DNA of 64,000 nucleotides from Theobroma cacao (taxonomy: Eukaryota > Streptophyta > Magnoliopsida > Malvales > Malvaceae). This document shows positions 1-11,207 of the stretch, piece by piece (position 1 is the first letter of the stretch; each line of letters opens with the position of its first letter). The notes beneath the pieces are model-generated. The model did not search any database. It was not told the DNA's origin and saw only the letters and a program-made list of their open reading frames with translations. The translations under genes were made by a program, and so were the position numbers. The stretch lies in the NCBI RefSeq assembly GCF_000208745.1, contig NC_030850.1:1835729-1899728 (forward strand), in the 5' to 3' direction.

Positions 1-544
1 CGAGGGTATCCTCGAACTTAACCGGCTTGCATCCCGGGATGTGGAGTGGCTTTTGGTTCTTAACATGCTCATCGATCTCCTTCCTATCAATCTCCGGACT
101 ATATAGCACAACCGCAGAAAAGAATGCGTTAGAAGCTATGAACACGTATTTTAACATATTGAATTCATCCGCAATGTCCAAAGCATCAGTTCCGAACATG
201 TCGACAACTAGAGCTGTCGGTCGAAACTCCATCTTAGAGATTTCGGATCGGAGAAATGGAACGGACTCCAGCATCATTATCACTATTTTTGTTGCTAATG
301 ATGCATCGGGTTCAACTAGTTTGGAGAGGTCAACAAAAGGGAGTAAAACGATATCGAGGAGATCAGGGTCTGGTGATTGGAGGAGTTGGGAGTGTGCGAT
401 CGAGGCATGATCGGCTGCCACAACAAAGACGGTAACTTTGAAGCTGTGATGGGAGACGAGGCGCTTGGCAAGCTCAAGGACGGGGATCAAGTGTCCCATG
501 CCAGGGCTTGCAAGGAGGGCTACATGAGGCTTTGTGCCTTGCAT
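1..544 (-). CDS. UGT72-type glycosyltransferase, copy 1 (N-terminal part, cut by window edge)
   Basis: The minus-strand frame from the ATG at 544 stays open to the window edge and gives the first 181 residues of a family-1 plant UDP-glycosyltransferase; the C-terminal half with the PSPG box lies outside. The N-terminal Rossmann start PGMGHLIPVLEL carries the predicted catalytic His18, and the dyad Asp is in ALVVDMFGTD (D115). The section HVKNQKPLHIPGCKPV matches the other array members, which start the same way (M-x-x-x-KPHVALLASPG). By family these enzymes move glucose from UDP-glucose to hydroxyl groups of phenolics such as monolignols, hydroquinones or flavonoids in the cytosol; the acceptor cannot be told here. 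No break is seen in the visible part. Confidence 0.9.
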   Translation of the reverse strand, partial: MQGTKPHVALLASPGMGHLIPVLELAKRLVSHHSFKVTVFVVAADHASIAHSQLLQSPDPDLLDIVLLPFVDLSKLVEPDASLATKIVIMMLESVPFLRSEISKMEFRPTALVVDMFGTDALDIADEFNMLKYVFIASNAFFSAVVLYSPEIDRKEIDEHVKNQKPLHIPGCKPVKFEDTL

Positions 545-1539
545 GGATGCTGCAGGTTTGCTGAAAGCTGACTTTGGATTAAAGGAAAGAGAAACAAGAT
601 GGGTCTTAGCCGCTTAGGGGGGATAAGTTTACAAGTCAAGTGCCTAGAACGGTGGTGTAAGGCTGTTTATTAAAATAGCAAAGTTTCTCTCTTCCCTCTT
701 CCTCTCATATTCTTCATCATCATTAGTTTTTATGAAGTTTAAAAAACAATAAACTTTTGATTTTGATATATTTAATTACATATTTTAAGTATTATATAAA
801 ATTTATATCTCCCAATTTTAATATAAAAAATTAAAAAATGAAAAATAATATTTAAAAAAAGGAACAAATAAAATGAGAATAAGGAGAGTATATATTATAT
901 AACTAAACGTGAGATTTCGATAAACAAAAAAAAAAAAAAAACCGGGTTTTGACAAAATATATAGTAATGTTTGAATAGAAAATTTTTACTTAACTTCGTG
1001 TCCGAGTAAAAATTTTTTAAAACAATAAAAAAATAAACATGTGATATTAAAAAATTTTAAAAAATAAAAAATAAACATGTGACACTAAAAATTTTGAAAA
1101 AAAAAACAAAAAAAACATGTAAAGTAAAATTATAAAATAAAATATCAAAGACAACACCAAATGAGACATAGTATTTCTGTTCCTAAAGCTTCCCTTTCGT
1201 GAAACCCATGATGCAACGCTAATTTCCCCTTGCCCCCACCCACTTCCTCAAAGCTTTTTCGCCTTACTTTGATAAACGCAAGGGCAGCAACTGTTGGTGG
1301 GAAAGGGAAGTTTTTATACGATATTTAAGAATAGGTAAAATTGGCTTCAAGATTAGTCTTTTAAATAGACATCTATCTTTAAGATTTATTCTCATCACTT
1401 GGTATGTAAAGAGAAATAATGCTAATAGTCTCAAGGATACAATGAAACCAACGTCTGACTTTCGTATTGCACTTATGAAGTAAACCGTTAGATACATTTG
1501 AAAGTTTGTAAAGTTATTTAACTTTAGAACCAACTTTCT

Positions 1540-2060
1540 GCAGCAAGTAGATAATAAGGAATTCAGAATATCTTGAAGATTATGAGAACTTCTAGTGTTT
1601 ATGTTTATAACATAACACTTTCTTACTCTTGCTCTTTCTCTTTGGTGTTTTCTGATATGTCTAAAATGGTTGACACCAAGCCCTTTATATAGGCTTCCAA
1701 ATGTCTTTTCTTTAAATACACAATCCTCTCATAAAGACACTTTTTTATTTAGAAAGCATCTTTATGATATTTGTCAACACAACTTTTAAATATAATTATT
1801 GTTTCAATAGTCATCTTATGAATAGACAACTATTCACCTCACAAATTATAACCTTTGAGTTATATCTTGAAACAATAACTATTCACTTTAACTTTTGAGC
1901 AATGGTGTATTCTAACTTTTGGATATGATTTTTTAAAATATATAACCATTCACATGAAAATATATCTATATCTAATAAACACATTATGTCACTTTTCGTA
2001 ACATAACTTTTGAGTTAATGATAGCTTTTCCATCATATGAAATAACCTTCTCAACTCAAT
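1540..2060 (-). repeat. Possible LTR or retroelement promoter relic
   Basis: Read on the minus strand, the stretch has a clear TATA box (TATATAAA at 1684-1691) followed by a purine-rich leader with GAGAAAGAGC-type sequence, a layout typical of plant LTR U3-R regions. No TG/CA ends, primer-binding site or internal coding region could be established, so this is a weak call; a promoter of a lost gene is the alternative. Confidence 0.25.
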
Positions 2061-2159
2061 TAGAGAGTACTATATGTTTTTTTTTTCTCTTTTCTATCCC
2101 TTACCATCAATTGACCTCCAAATATTCTAATAAATTGTGCCACATATATATTATTTGTT

Positions 2160-2520
2160 AAAAGTGACAAGGCATTAACATTTGTTCTTTGATTTGTACA
2201 ATATAATTCCATGGGTATAAAATTTGCTCTATAATTTGCATCATAATTGCGTGTAGTTCAAAATTATATATGTACACAACTGTGAATTGTACTAGCAATA
2301 TAATATAAAATTAAGTAGTAGTAATTTTTCTTTGATCAAACGCGGTACGTCACGCACCACGATCGCGTGGTGGCACTACAGCTTGTCAGCTGTCACTGCC
2401 ATTGGAGGTGTCCAACTTTACCTAGTTATAGTTTTATTAATATCTCAATATAAAGCTTGTACTTTTCATCTAGTTTTAGCTTAGGTACATTTTTTAAAAT
2501 TCACTAATTAATTTTCAGTT
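2160..2520. repeat. Spacer block shared with 12880-13260
   Basis: This block and the one in the spacer between UGT copies 3 and 4 share, in the same order, a stretch around GGCATTAA.ATTTGTT, the motif TGTACACAAC and a run containing TACCTAGTTATAGTT and TTGTACTTTTCATCTA. Both lie downstream of a UGT (copy 2 and copy 4) and upstream of the next, which fits duplication of a gene-plus-spacer block, although a dispersed repeat is not excluded. Confidence 0.5.
2355..2372. repeat. Short GC-rich inverted repeat
   Basis: CACCACG-ATCG-CGTGGTG, seven-base arms around a four-base centre, inside a GC-rich stretch (about 2335-2410) that interrupts AT-rich DNA and is missing from the related block near 13150. 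Confidence 0.7.
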
Positions 2521-2865
2521 ACACATATGTATCAAAAATTAATTTTTCTTAACTTTTTAATATATATATATGTATATGTTAATGTATGTATGTATGTATA
2601 GATTTTAACATTTACATATATATAACTTAAGATTTTGTAGTTCTAAAATTGATAGAGACATTAAGATTACCATAAATAATATTCATCTTCTTCTAATAAA
2701 TTGAAATTCATTAAATTAAGTGTCAATTACTATAATCAATACAAAATATTACTTATAACTATTATTTTATTTAAGCAAAAAAATGTTCTAAGAGTATTAA
2801 TTATTAGCAAAAACTCTTTAAAAAAAATTAAATATTAATTATATTTATTAGGAGAGATATAACAT

Positions 2866-3036
2866 TGGAGGCTGAGGGAGGGGGGGCTTGTAGAAGCACC
2901 GTCCTCCTAAAATTTTAAAATTTAATAAGTTTTTTTTTTAAAATTTATAACTTTACTCTGTATTTTTTAAAAAATTTATAGTTTCGTTTTTACAAACATT
3001 AAATTTTTTATTTTTATCCTTTCTAACTCCGCCACT
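2866..3036. mobile_element. Small nonautonomous repeat, copy A
   Basis: A purine/G-rich end (GGCTGAGGGAGGGGGGG) leads into CCTAAAATTTTAAAATTTAAT, an A/T-rich middle and then ACAAACATTAAATTTTTTAT and CTAACTCCGCCAC. The same order is found, inverted, at 4395-4576 and, shorter, at 13424-13540. The GGCGGAG-type ends look like a MITE-like family; the superfamily is not determined. Confidence 0.55.
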
Positions 3037-4394
3037 TAAAAGTCCTTAAATATCACCCCCTAATAATTATCAACATTCAAACCTATAGCAGCCTCTCTTA
3101 ATTAATATAATAATGAGCCGAAACAGGACAACGCATGGCAGCCGACTTTGGACTTTTTTCGTTTCTTGACAAAAAAAAATCCATATAGCTAGCTTCACCT
3201 TCATAAATACTTTGTTTATGCCTTACAAATTGCGAATGAACGGTCCAAAATTGACTCAAAAAAGTTAAATTATCAATAAATAAATAAATATTTGACTTTT
3301 TTACTTGTACATATATATGTTTGGCGACAAGATTGAAAATTATTATAACATTTCCTTCAAATCTTTACCGTTAATTCATCGTTATTCAAACGTGACAAAG
3401 GATGGTGCAATTAATTTATCTTATCGTGTCTTTGAAATCTTCAAACATTAGCGACAATGTCGATAGATGTTTGTGACAGAAACCAATTTGTTACATCCAT
3501 ATTATGTAATTCACGTTTGAATACTATAGTTTATGTTTGGCTCTATCTGTTGACTTTGCTTAGCTAATTCACTTCGTTTTCGAACGAAATCGAAGTGCTG
3601 AAAATGTCTGATCATTGTTAAGGAAGTTGTATAATTAATTAGTAAAATTAGCCTTGCGTGATGTATCGACTACTAATTTTATGGACATGTACCTATTAAA
3701 TTACGTATCGTAAATAAAGGAGGTCAGTTTTTTTATATTATTTAATCCATTACATTTTAATGTAATGTCAATATTTGAATTTGAGATAACATTTAAATTT
3801 ATTTCCGTGGTTATTATTCTTTTAAAACTAATTAACTCATTAAAAGCCAAGCAAACCCTTCAAGTAAATATTTGTAAATTGTAAGACTTAAACTCATAAA
3901 AAAATATTTATTTTAGAGATTTTTTTCATTTTAAGTTAAAACTTTACTTACTTAAAACGTTTATATCTAATACAAATAATAAATAAATAAATAATAATAA
4001 AAATCTACCAATAACACTTAACTACACATTAAGATTTTGAAAGTAATAAAAACTTAGTAATAAACGTATAAATGAATTATAATGTGAATTGTAATATGAA
4101 TATATGATTTTTTTGTATTATTTATCAATTTGATATATTATTATTATTATTTACATTTATGTTGATAGAATATATATGTGTAATTGTTGATTAAATTTTT
4201 TTAAAAATTATAAAATTTAAAGTCAAACTCGAACCACCGAATGATTGTTTTTATGAAACCATGCACCAACTCACATGGGTGATTCCCATTGATCTTAACA
4301 TAAGGTCGTCCATTCGAACCATGCCTACCTAGATTAGAAGAACTTTAGCCTTGTTGGGATTGAATGTTGGGATTGAATATACACCTTCGACCAA

Positions 4395-4576
4395 TGGTGG
4401 AGTCAGTATTTTATGTTTGAAGGAGTGAAAATAAGAAATTTAATGTTTGTAGAGGTTAAATTATAATTTTTTTTAAAAAATAAAAAGTAAAATTATAATT
4501 TTTTTAAAAAAATATTAAATTTTAAAATTTAGAGAGGTTGGGGACCCTATTAGCTCCCCTCCCTCCACCTCTGCCT
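4395..4576. mobile_element. Small nonautonomous repeat, copy B (inverted to copy A)
   Basis: Reverse-complemented, this segment repeats copy A: GGTGGAGGGAGGGGAGC, then TAAATTTTAAAATTTAAT, two poly-T/A blocks, ACAAACATTAAATTTCTTAT and TGACTCCACC. It lies just downstream of UGT copy 2. Confidence 0.55.
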
Positions 4577-4903
4577 ACGACGAGCCGAACATTATGTACT
4601 AAGTCAGACCAAATTATGGATACTTCAAAATTTTAAATTATCGATATTTATTCAGTCATTTTGTATTTTTTTATCTACAATTTAGAGGGAAATGCTAAGA
4701 TTCCCTATGCAACATCTGACCAAAAATAGCTTTACATAACTAATCCACGATTCTTCCTTATATAATATTCAGCTTTTTATTTAACTCAAAGATTCGTACG
4801 TCTTCATTACATAAACAAAAAGCACAAGATCATACATTCATGAAAAGGCTATAATGCATCTGGTAACAAGTATTATACACGAAGAGCCTTGATTGGGAAC
4901 TAA

Positions 4904-6343
4904 TTAAGCACCTTGAACCTTTGCTTTGAGGCTCATCTCAATCTCTTTGGCCACTTGGGAAAGTGAAGTACAAGAAGAACCTCCTTTGCTCAAGGCCTTT
5001 TGTGCAATATGTTTTAATTCCTTGGCTCTATCTCTTATCTCCTGCCCATCCTTGTCTACCATGATCTTTCTCACCACCATCTCCAACTCTTTCCTCTCCA
5101 CTATTCTGCTTGACGTCGACATCTTTGGCCTGACTGCCAAGCCAAGCTCTTCCGTCAGCATTGTGGCGTTCATTTTTTGCTCCGCGTAGAGCGGCCAAGC
5201 AATAAGAGGTACCCCGTTGAGTAGACTTTCCATGGTTGAATTCCATCCGCAATGTGACACGAATCCACCAACTGATGGATGGGCCAAAATATCTGTTTGT
5301 GGAGCCCACATTGGGAGCACTAGTCCTCTATCACGGGTCCGGGTCAGAAACCCGTCCGGTAAGTAATCCGGGGTACCGTCCGAATCGTTTCCAACTGTGA
5401 AAAAAGTCCCGGATGCATCGTTCTCAACGGGAGGACGAACCACCCAAATAAATCTTTGTTGGCTTTGTTCCAAGCCCCAAGCGATCTCGGTCATTTGCTT
5501 GGCTGACAAAGTACCTCCACTTCCAAACGAGACATAAATCACTGATTGACTAGGCTGCTTGTCCAGCCAATCCAAGACCGGGTCAGCTAAAACCAGGGGT
5601 CCAAGCGTTCTCACAACCGGACCAATTGGATAAACTGGTACTTTTGCAACTCGGCCCAACAGCTCTGCATCTGTCAAGGATCTAAGCGTTGCGGGCTCCA
5701 GGTCCTCAAAAGTGTTCACCAAAATCCCATCAGCTTCCGGAATTTCAAGCCCTACACGTGCATATTCTCCGTATAATTGATCATTTCGGTTCAGATAAGC
5801 TTCCAGGGTATCCTCAAACCGAACCGATTTGCACCCTGGAATCTTCAGAGGCTTTTGCTGCTTAACGTGCTCTTCATCCACTATTTTTTCAACGGTTGGA
5901 GCGTAAACAGTGATTCCAAGAAACCATGCGTTGGAAGCAATGAAAACGTACTTCAACATCTTGAATTCATCGGCAACAGGTAAAGCTTCAGTCCCGAACA
6001 AGTCCACAATCAAAGCTGATGGGCGAGACTTCATTGCAGCCATAGCGGAACGCAGGCCTGGCAAGGACTCGCGCATTATGACGACTATTTTGGTTACTAT
6101 GTGTGCACCTGGATCGACTTTGGTAGAGATTTCTGCGGATGGGAGGGAAACAATGTTAAGAACGTCCATGTTGGATGATTCAAGAAGTTGGTTTTGTGCA
6201 GTTGATGCTTCAGATGCCAAGACAAAGATTGTGATTCGGAAGTTATGGTGGGTAACCAGGCGCTTGCCAAGCTCGAGCACAGGGATCAGGTGGCCCAAAC
6301 CAGGGCTTGCCAAGAGGGCTACGTGGGGTTTTGTGGTTTGCAT
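4904..6343 (-). CDS. UGT72-type UDP-glycosyltransferase, copy 2
   Basis: Complete intronless 479-residue enzyme, the usual length for group-E plant UGTs. The N-terminal acceptor domain has SPGLGHLIPVLEL with catalytic His18 and the activating Asp114 in ALIVDLFGTEAL. The C-terminal sugar-donor domain holds a full 44-residue PSPG box from W346 to Q389 (WAPQ, HCGWNS, YAEQ); the final Gln is what UDP-glucose users normally have. It most resembles plant proteins annotated as hydroquinone or anthocyanidin 3-O-glucosyltransferase 5-like, so phenolic O-glucosylation in the cytosol is the likely chemistry; the real acceptor is unknown. A TATA box lies about 75 bases before the ATG. All hallmark residues are present, so the gene is probably functional. 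Confidence 0.96.
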   Translation of the reverse strand: MQTTKPHVALLASPGLGHLIPVLELGKRLVTHHNFRITIFVLASEASTAQNQLLESSNMDVLNIVSLPSAEISTKVDPGAHIVTKIVVIMRESLPGLRSAMAAMKSRPSALIVDLFGTEALPVADEFKMLKYVFIASNAWFLGITVYAPTVEKIVDEEHVKQQKPLKIPGCKSVRFEDTLEAYLNRNDQLYGEYARVGLEIPEADGILVNTFEDLEPATLRSLTDAELLGRVAKVPVYPIGPVVRTLGPLVLADPVLDWLDKQPSQSVIYVSFGSGGTLSAKQMTEIAWGLEQSQQRFIWVVRPPVENDASGTFFTVGNDSDGTPDYLPDGFLTRTRDRGLVLPMWAPQTDILAHPSVGGFVSHCGWNSTMESLLNGVPLIAWPLYAEQKMNATMLTEELGLAVRPKMSTSSRIVERKELEMVVRKIMVDKDGQEIRDRAKELKHIAQKALSKGGSSCTSLSQVAKEIEMSLKAKVQGA

Positions 6344-6413
6344 GATGATATCTAAGAGCTGTTAGAAACAAGGCTTTCTAATGTTTTGTGATGAACGAGT
6401 AACATTGCTTGGA

Positions 6414-6421
6414 TATTTATA
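6414..6421 (-). promoter_or_regulatory. TATA box of UGT copy 2
   Basis: TATAAATA on the minus strand, about 70-75 bases upstream of the ATG at 6343. Confidence 0.6.
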
Positions 6422-7170
6422 AGCAAAATTGTTGCACTGGCAGTTGCATTCTAATTTGTCATCTGCATATATTAAATCTACAAGGACCCCATTGCAAGGT
6501 TGGAAAATGGAGAAATTTTTTGAACTTTCTATCCAGCTAGCGTTAATTCTCCTTCTGCCAAGAAGCTCCAAAACTCTAATCCAACTCAAAACAAGTTCTA
6601 TAGATTTAAGAAAAAAAAAAAAACAGGAAGAGGGGATAAGAATAACTAAACAGAGATTGTTTAGGGCGCTGTGTCTGGTAATATATAGGGTAACAAATAA
6701 CTTGGCACATGGCTTGTTCTTGATTGGATCAGTTGCAGTCAACCGACATGTTGATATGATTATGATTTAAATGACAAAAAAAGAGGAGGCAGACAATCGA
6801 CAATTCAGCAGCATTTCAACTTGTGCATGGAAATACAAATTAAATCTTGAAACATTAATTTACTCTTAATCAAACAGAGTCTCATCTGTCATCGATCGAT
6901 GGGTTGCGTATATATTACTGTTCTCACATGGCTACTAAACTAGCTATAAACAATAAGTCAAGGTTTAAATATTGCAATGGATATTTCAAAATTTTCATTA
7001 CAAGGATATTAGTATAAAAATTAAGCTTTACTTGCAAACCCCATCATCATATACTGCATCCCACCATAAGTTCCCCGCGCTGGATTCCTTTCTAGCAGCT
7101 GTCATGTCTCCAATCTGTCTTTGTTTTTTGGAAAGGCTTCAATCTGTCTTATTGCGATGACGATGATGGA

Positions 7171-7674
7171 CAGGGCAGCTCAATACTTTTAAAGACCTAA
7201 AGTGATTAAATATTTAAATGAGGCCTCGAGTAAAAAAATAATAATTAAATGAGGTCCTTTTTATTGAAATTAAAAAAAATTACCCTAAGTTAGAGATCAT
7301 TAAAAGCATATTACATTCATTGAAAATAAAAAAAATAATTGAAAATTATTAGCATTATGAGAATTGAGAAGTGATAAAAAATAAAAATTTGTTAGGTACA
7401 TAATTGAGAAAATAAGAAAATATGTAATTTTGTTAATTATTTTGACTTTCACATAAGTGAGGAAGTGAGATAAACAATTGAAAATTAATAGGAGGTAGGA
7501 AGTGAAAGAAAATAAATTTTTAATAAACACTTAATTTAAGAAAAATTTTATTAATTATTTTAATTTATATATATATATGTAATATAATTAATTATATTAT
7601 ATAAAATCATGAGACCTATAAAATTGTGAGGTCTAAAGAAGGGCTTTGCTAGCTTTATGCTAAAGTCGACCCTG
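7171..7674. mobile_element. hAT-type MITE with 8-bp target-site duplication
   Basis: The 504-bp element starts CAGGGCAGCTC and ends with the imperfect inverse AGTCGACCCTG, the CAGGG-type terminal inverted repeats of hAT elements. It is flanked by ATGATGGA on the left (7163-7170) and ATGTTGGA on the right (7675-7682), a target-site duplication matching at seven of eight bases. The interior is AT-rich and has no transposase frame, so it is nonautonomous. Confidence 0.75.
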
Positions 7675-8589
7675 ATGTTGGAAAACTTTCAAAATTCTTT
7701 TCTAGGCCTAATTCGACAGTTTTGAGAAACCTTCCTTCTCTTCCTCCAATCCCCAAGAAAGAAAGTATTGTAAAAGAGACGTGCAGAAGCTGTTGACAAA
7801 CCTAAAATTTTGCCTAAGATTTCAAGTGGGTTAAAATACCCATCAAGTACTTATATCCATACATTTTGTTTAATTTAGTTTATATACTCACAATCGAAGC
7901 AATTTAGTCTTTTAATTTTGAAAATTGCTTCGATTTAGTTCCTCTCTCTAACAGCATCTAATTTTGATGTTAAAAAGATGATAGTTGACATGACACATTT
8001 TAATGATATGGTATGTCATGTGATACCGACGTGATGACGTGATAGTGTCATGTGGCATTAATATGATGACATGACACTGATATGCTGATGTGGTAGTGTC
8101 ATGTGACAAATCAAAAATTTTTGTGTCACGTCATAGGAATTAAATTGAACAAAAATATATATTATATGGATTAAATTAAATAAAATTGAGATGTTGAGAG
8201 ATTAAATTAAAAAAAATATTTAAAAAATATAAATCTTTCTGTAGATGATGAATATATTTATTAATAAGTCAAATATTTAAGCATAAAAGATTTATGGTGT
8301 TAAGAAATATATATAAATATTTTCTTACTTGATTATTTGATCGTAGAATATGTATATTGATTTATTTTTTTTACAAAAATTAAGTTTAAATTCTCATATT
8401 ATAAAAAAAAATTCTAAAAAATTTCATATTTAAAATCAAATTTAGATAAATAACTTATATTATGTTAGAATAAAATAATATAAAAAGATTAAATAATTTT
8501 TTTCTTTTATTTATAATTGTACAAAAATTTAAAATTTATTTGATTTAATTTTTATCTTAAGCTGAATTCAAATTAGTAAAATAAATTAA

Positions 8590-8592
<3 letters not shown>

Positions 8593-8643
<51 letters not shown>

Positions 8644-8663
8644 NNNNNNNNNNNNNNNNNNNN

Positions 8664-8714
<51 letters not shown>
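8593..8714. repeat. (TA)n microsatellite spanning an assembly gap
   Basis: About 50 bases of pure TA repeat on each side of 20 Ns (8644-8663). The gap is placed inside the repeat, so the true length is unknown. Confidence 0.95.
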
Positions 8715-8716
<2 letters not shown>

Positions 8717-9198
8717 TTCCTAGCTACTTATTTTGTTGCTCTAGAAAACAGAAGTGAACAATATATATTTTTTAAAAATTATAAATCAAATATGTAAAAA
8801 TTTTAATTAATAAAACGCATGATTCTATGTTTATGTCATCTATTTATGTTATAATTGTTCTTACATTTCAAACATTTATGCATTTTTCGCCAATTATGAT
8901 TTAATTTTTACTTTTTGTAACATATAGCAACTTTTGACCCCCACTCCTTCAAGAAACTTAAATTCTATGAACACAAATACATTAAATACAGAAATATCTC
9001 CAGGGGCTTTAAATAGTGACCATAAGCAATCCTTTTGCCCTAATGGAGCTTCTTTAATCATTGAATCTTACAACTTTTTTCTTCAAAGATATGTGTCTCG
9101 AAAGAGATTAAAAACTTTTTCTTTTATTCTAGTTGCATGTAATATGTACGAGCTGGGAAGCTCATGCTTCCCGCTCACTATATTAAGCACCCCAATGT

Positions 9199-10629
9199 TT
9201 ACGCTTGGAGGCGCTGCAAGCAATCTTTGGCGATTTGGGACAATGAATGGTAAGAGGAACCGCCCCTGCTCAGAGCCTTTTCTGCACTGCTGTTTAGTTC
9301 CTTGATTCTGGTCCTCATTGCATGCCCTTCCTTATCGCCCACCATGATCTTTTTCACCATCGTCGCTATCTCATCCCTCTCAACAATTTTATCAGTCTGT
9401 GACACCTTGGGTCGAACAGCAATCCCAAACTCCTCCGTCAGCAATGCAGCGTTCATTTTTTGCTCTGCATAAAGCGGCCACGCGATCATTGGTACCCCAT
9501 TTAAAATGCTTTCCAAAGTTGAATTCCAACCGCAATGGGATAAAAATCCACCCACTGATGGATGGCTCAGGATCTGTGCTTGAGGTGCCCACATTGGGAT
9601 CACCAAGCCAATGTCCTTGGTTCGAGTGAAAAACCCTTCAGGCAAGTAATCGGGGGTGCCATCCCCGTCGTTTTTCCCTATGGTGAAATAGGTCCCAAGT
9701 GCATTCTCTGATGGAGGACGAACCACCCAAATAAATCTTTGCTTGCTTTGCTCTAAACCCCAAGCCAACTCTGTTATTTGTTTGGCTGATAAAGTCCCTC
9801 CACTTCCAAACGAGACATAAATAACTGATTCGGTGGGTTGCTTGTCAAGCCAAATCTTTACTTCTTTATCTAAAACCTGCTTTCCATCCTTCCTGATCAG
9901 TGGACCAACAGGATAAATAGGGACCTTAACGACTCTCCCCAAGAAGTTATTATCACGAAGTGCTTTAATGGTTGTTGACTCAAGATCCTCCCAAGTATTA
10001 ATCAAGATCCCATCGGTCTTTGTCATCTCAGTTCCCATAAATTGAGACCCATCAAACCTATCAATGTTGAGAAAAGATTCAAGGGTATCCTCAAATCGAA
10101 GCGACTTGCAACCAGGAACTTTTAATGGCTTTTGGCTCTTAACATGTTCCTCCAAGATTACATTTTTACCGATGCTCGATGAATGTAACGCGACGGCGAG
10201 GAACCATGCAGTGGTGGTGTCGAACACGTACCTAAGCATTCCAAACTCGTCGGCTATTGCAAAAGCATCAATTCCGAACAAGTCCACAACCAACGCTGTC
10301 GGGCGACACTTCATGGCAGCAATCGAAGACCTGAGGCTTGGCAAGGACTCCCGCATGAGCACGAGCAGTTTCGCCACGAGAGGGGCTTTGGGGTCGACTA
10401 GGCCGGAGATATCCACAGATGGGAGTGCAATAATGCCAAGATCATCATTTGGGGTTGGTGATTTGAGAAGGGAAGTTGAGGCAGGATCACTTGCAACAAC
10501 GAAGACTGTTACAAGAAAATCATGGTGAGTGACCATTCGTTTGCCAAGCTCAAGGACAGGAATGAGATGTCCCATGCCAGGGCTGGCGAGCAGGGCAGCG
10601 TGAGGCTTCTTCACCTTTGTCATGGCCAT
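9199..10629 (-). CDS. UGT72-type UDP-glycosyltransferase, copy 3
   Basis: Complete intronless 476-residue enzyme. SPGMGHLIPVLEL carries catalytic His21, and ALVVDLFGIDAF carries the dyad Asp116. The PSPG box runs W347 to Q390 with HCGWNS and a terminal Gln, pointing to UDP-glucose as donor. In ADEF..LRYVFDTTTAW and the following loop it differs from copy 2, where acceptor contacts are expected, so the substrate may differ. A second in-frame Met (residue 3, MAM-TKVKK) could also start; the first is used because it gives the full N-terminus. A TATA box is 68-74 bases upstream. By family: cytosolic O-glucosylation of phenolic acceptors. Confidence 0.96.
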   Translation of the reverse strand: MAMTKVKKPHAALLASPGMGHLIPVLELGKRMVTHHDFLVTVFVVASDPASTSLLKSPTPNDDLGIIALPSVDISGLVDPKAPLVAKLLVLMRESLPSLRSSIAAMKCRPTALVVDLFGIDAFAIADEFGMLRYVFDTTTAWFLAVALHSSSIGKNVILEEHVKSQKPLKVPGCKSLRFEDTLESFLNIDRFDGSQFMGTEMTKTDGILINTWEDLESTTIKALRDNNFLGRVVKVPIYPVGPLIRKDGKQVLDKEVKIWLDKQPTESVIYVSFGSGGTLSAKQITELAWGLEQSKQRFIWVVRPPSENALGTYFTIGKNDGDGTPDYLPEGFFTRTKDIGLVIPMWAPQAQILSHPSVGGFLSHCGWNSTLESILNGVPMIAWPLYAEQKMNAALLTEEFGIAVRPKVSQTDKIVERDEIATMVKKIMVGDKEGHAMRTRIKELNSSAEKALSRGGSSYHSLSQIAKDCLQRLQA

Positions 10630-10696
10630 GGCTGAGAAGAATTGTGGGTTGCTGGTTTGTCTTGAACTTGATCAAGCACGAATCTGGTAGACATTA

Positions 10697-10703
10697 ATTT
10701 ATA
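10697..10703 (-). promoter_or_regulatory. TATA box of UGT copy 3
   Basis: TATAAAT on the minus strand about 70 bases upstream of the ATG at 10629. Confidence 0.55.
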
Positions 10704-10971
10704 GAAAAAATCATGGTATCTATTGCATGTTTCCTAAATATCATTTCTTTCATTAGGGAATATCTTGAATTAATAGTAATTGACACTATTTAAGGAAAAG
10801 AATCTGGGAAAATTTTATCATCCTTGGCTGGCTTGTAGCAATCCATCATCTTTGGTTGATAAAGGTACCCTTTCGGCACACCGATTTGTACTTTGACTTT
10901 GATTTTATCAAGATATAGACCACATATTTTAAATTTTAATTTTATGTTGTTGAGTTAAAAAATTTCATGGC

Positions 10972-11207
10972 TAACCTTTCCATATGATAGTAGTAAATAT
11001 TATGGGCGAGAAATGAATAGATTAGGTGGTTTGGTCTGTCATATCTAAAAACCAAATGAATCAAATATTTTTAGAAAATCGACCAAACATAACCTTTTCA
11101 TATATTAGTAGTAAATATTATAGGCGAGAAATGAATAGATTAGGTGGTTTGGTCTGTCATATCTAAAAACCAAATGAATCAAATATTTTTAGAAAATCGA
11201 CCAAACA
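10972..11207. repeat. 118-bp tandem duplication
   Basis: Two adjacent copies (10972-11089 and 11090-11207) share AGTAGTAAATATTAT, GGCGAGAAATGAATAGATTA and TTTTTAGAAAATCGACCAAA with only a few differences near the left edge of each copy, so the duplication looks recent. Confidence 0.9.

Larger units (their letters stand above)
545..4903. other. AT-rich spacer between UGT copies 1 and 2
   Basis: No supportable gene in this 4.3 kb. It holds an LTR-like stretch (about 1540-2060, minus), a block shared with the copy 3/4 spacer (about 2160-2520), a short GC-rich insertion around 2335-2410 with an inverted repeat at 2355-2372, and two inverted copies of one small repeat (2866-3036 and 4395-4576). 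The short reading frames here have no recognisable family match and poor coding character. Confidence 0.7.
6422..9198. other. Spacer between UGT copies 2 and 3
   Basis: No gene is supported. It contains the hAT-like MITE at 7171-7674, a stretch near 7980-8130 with repeated GTCATGTG/TGATGTGG-type words, and a long TA microsatellite broken by an assembly gap (8593-8714). The reading frames overlapping copy 2's 5' flank on both strands have no family match. Confidence 0.7.

Noticed and set aside
6362..6770. Reading frames on both strands in the copy 2 promoter
   Set aside because: They overlap the TATA box and the 5' leader of the UGT gene and have no family match.
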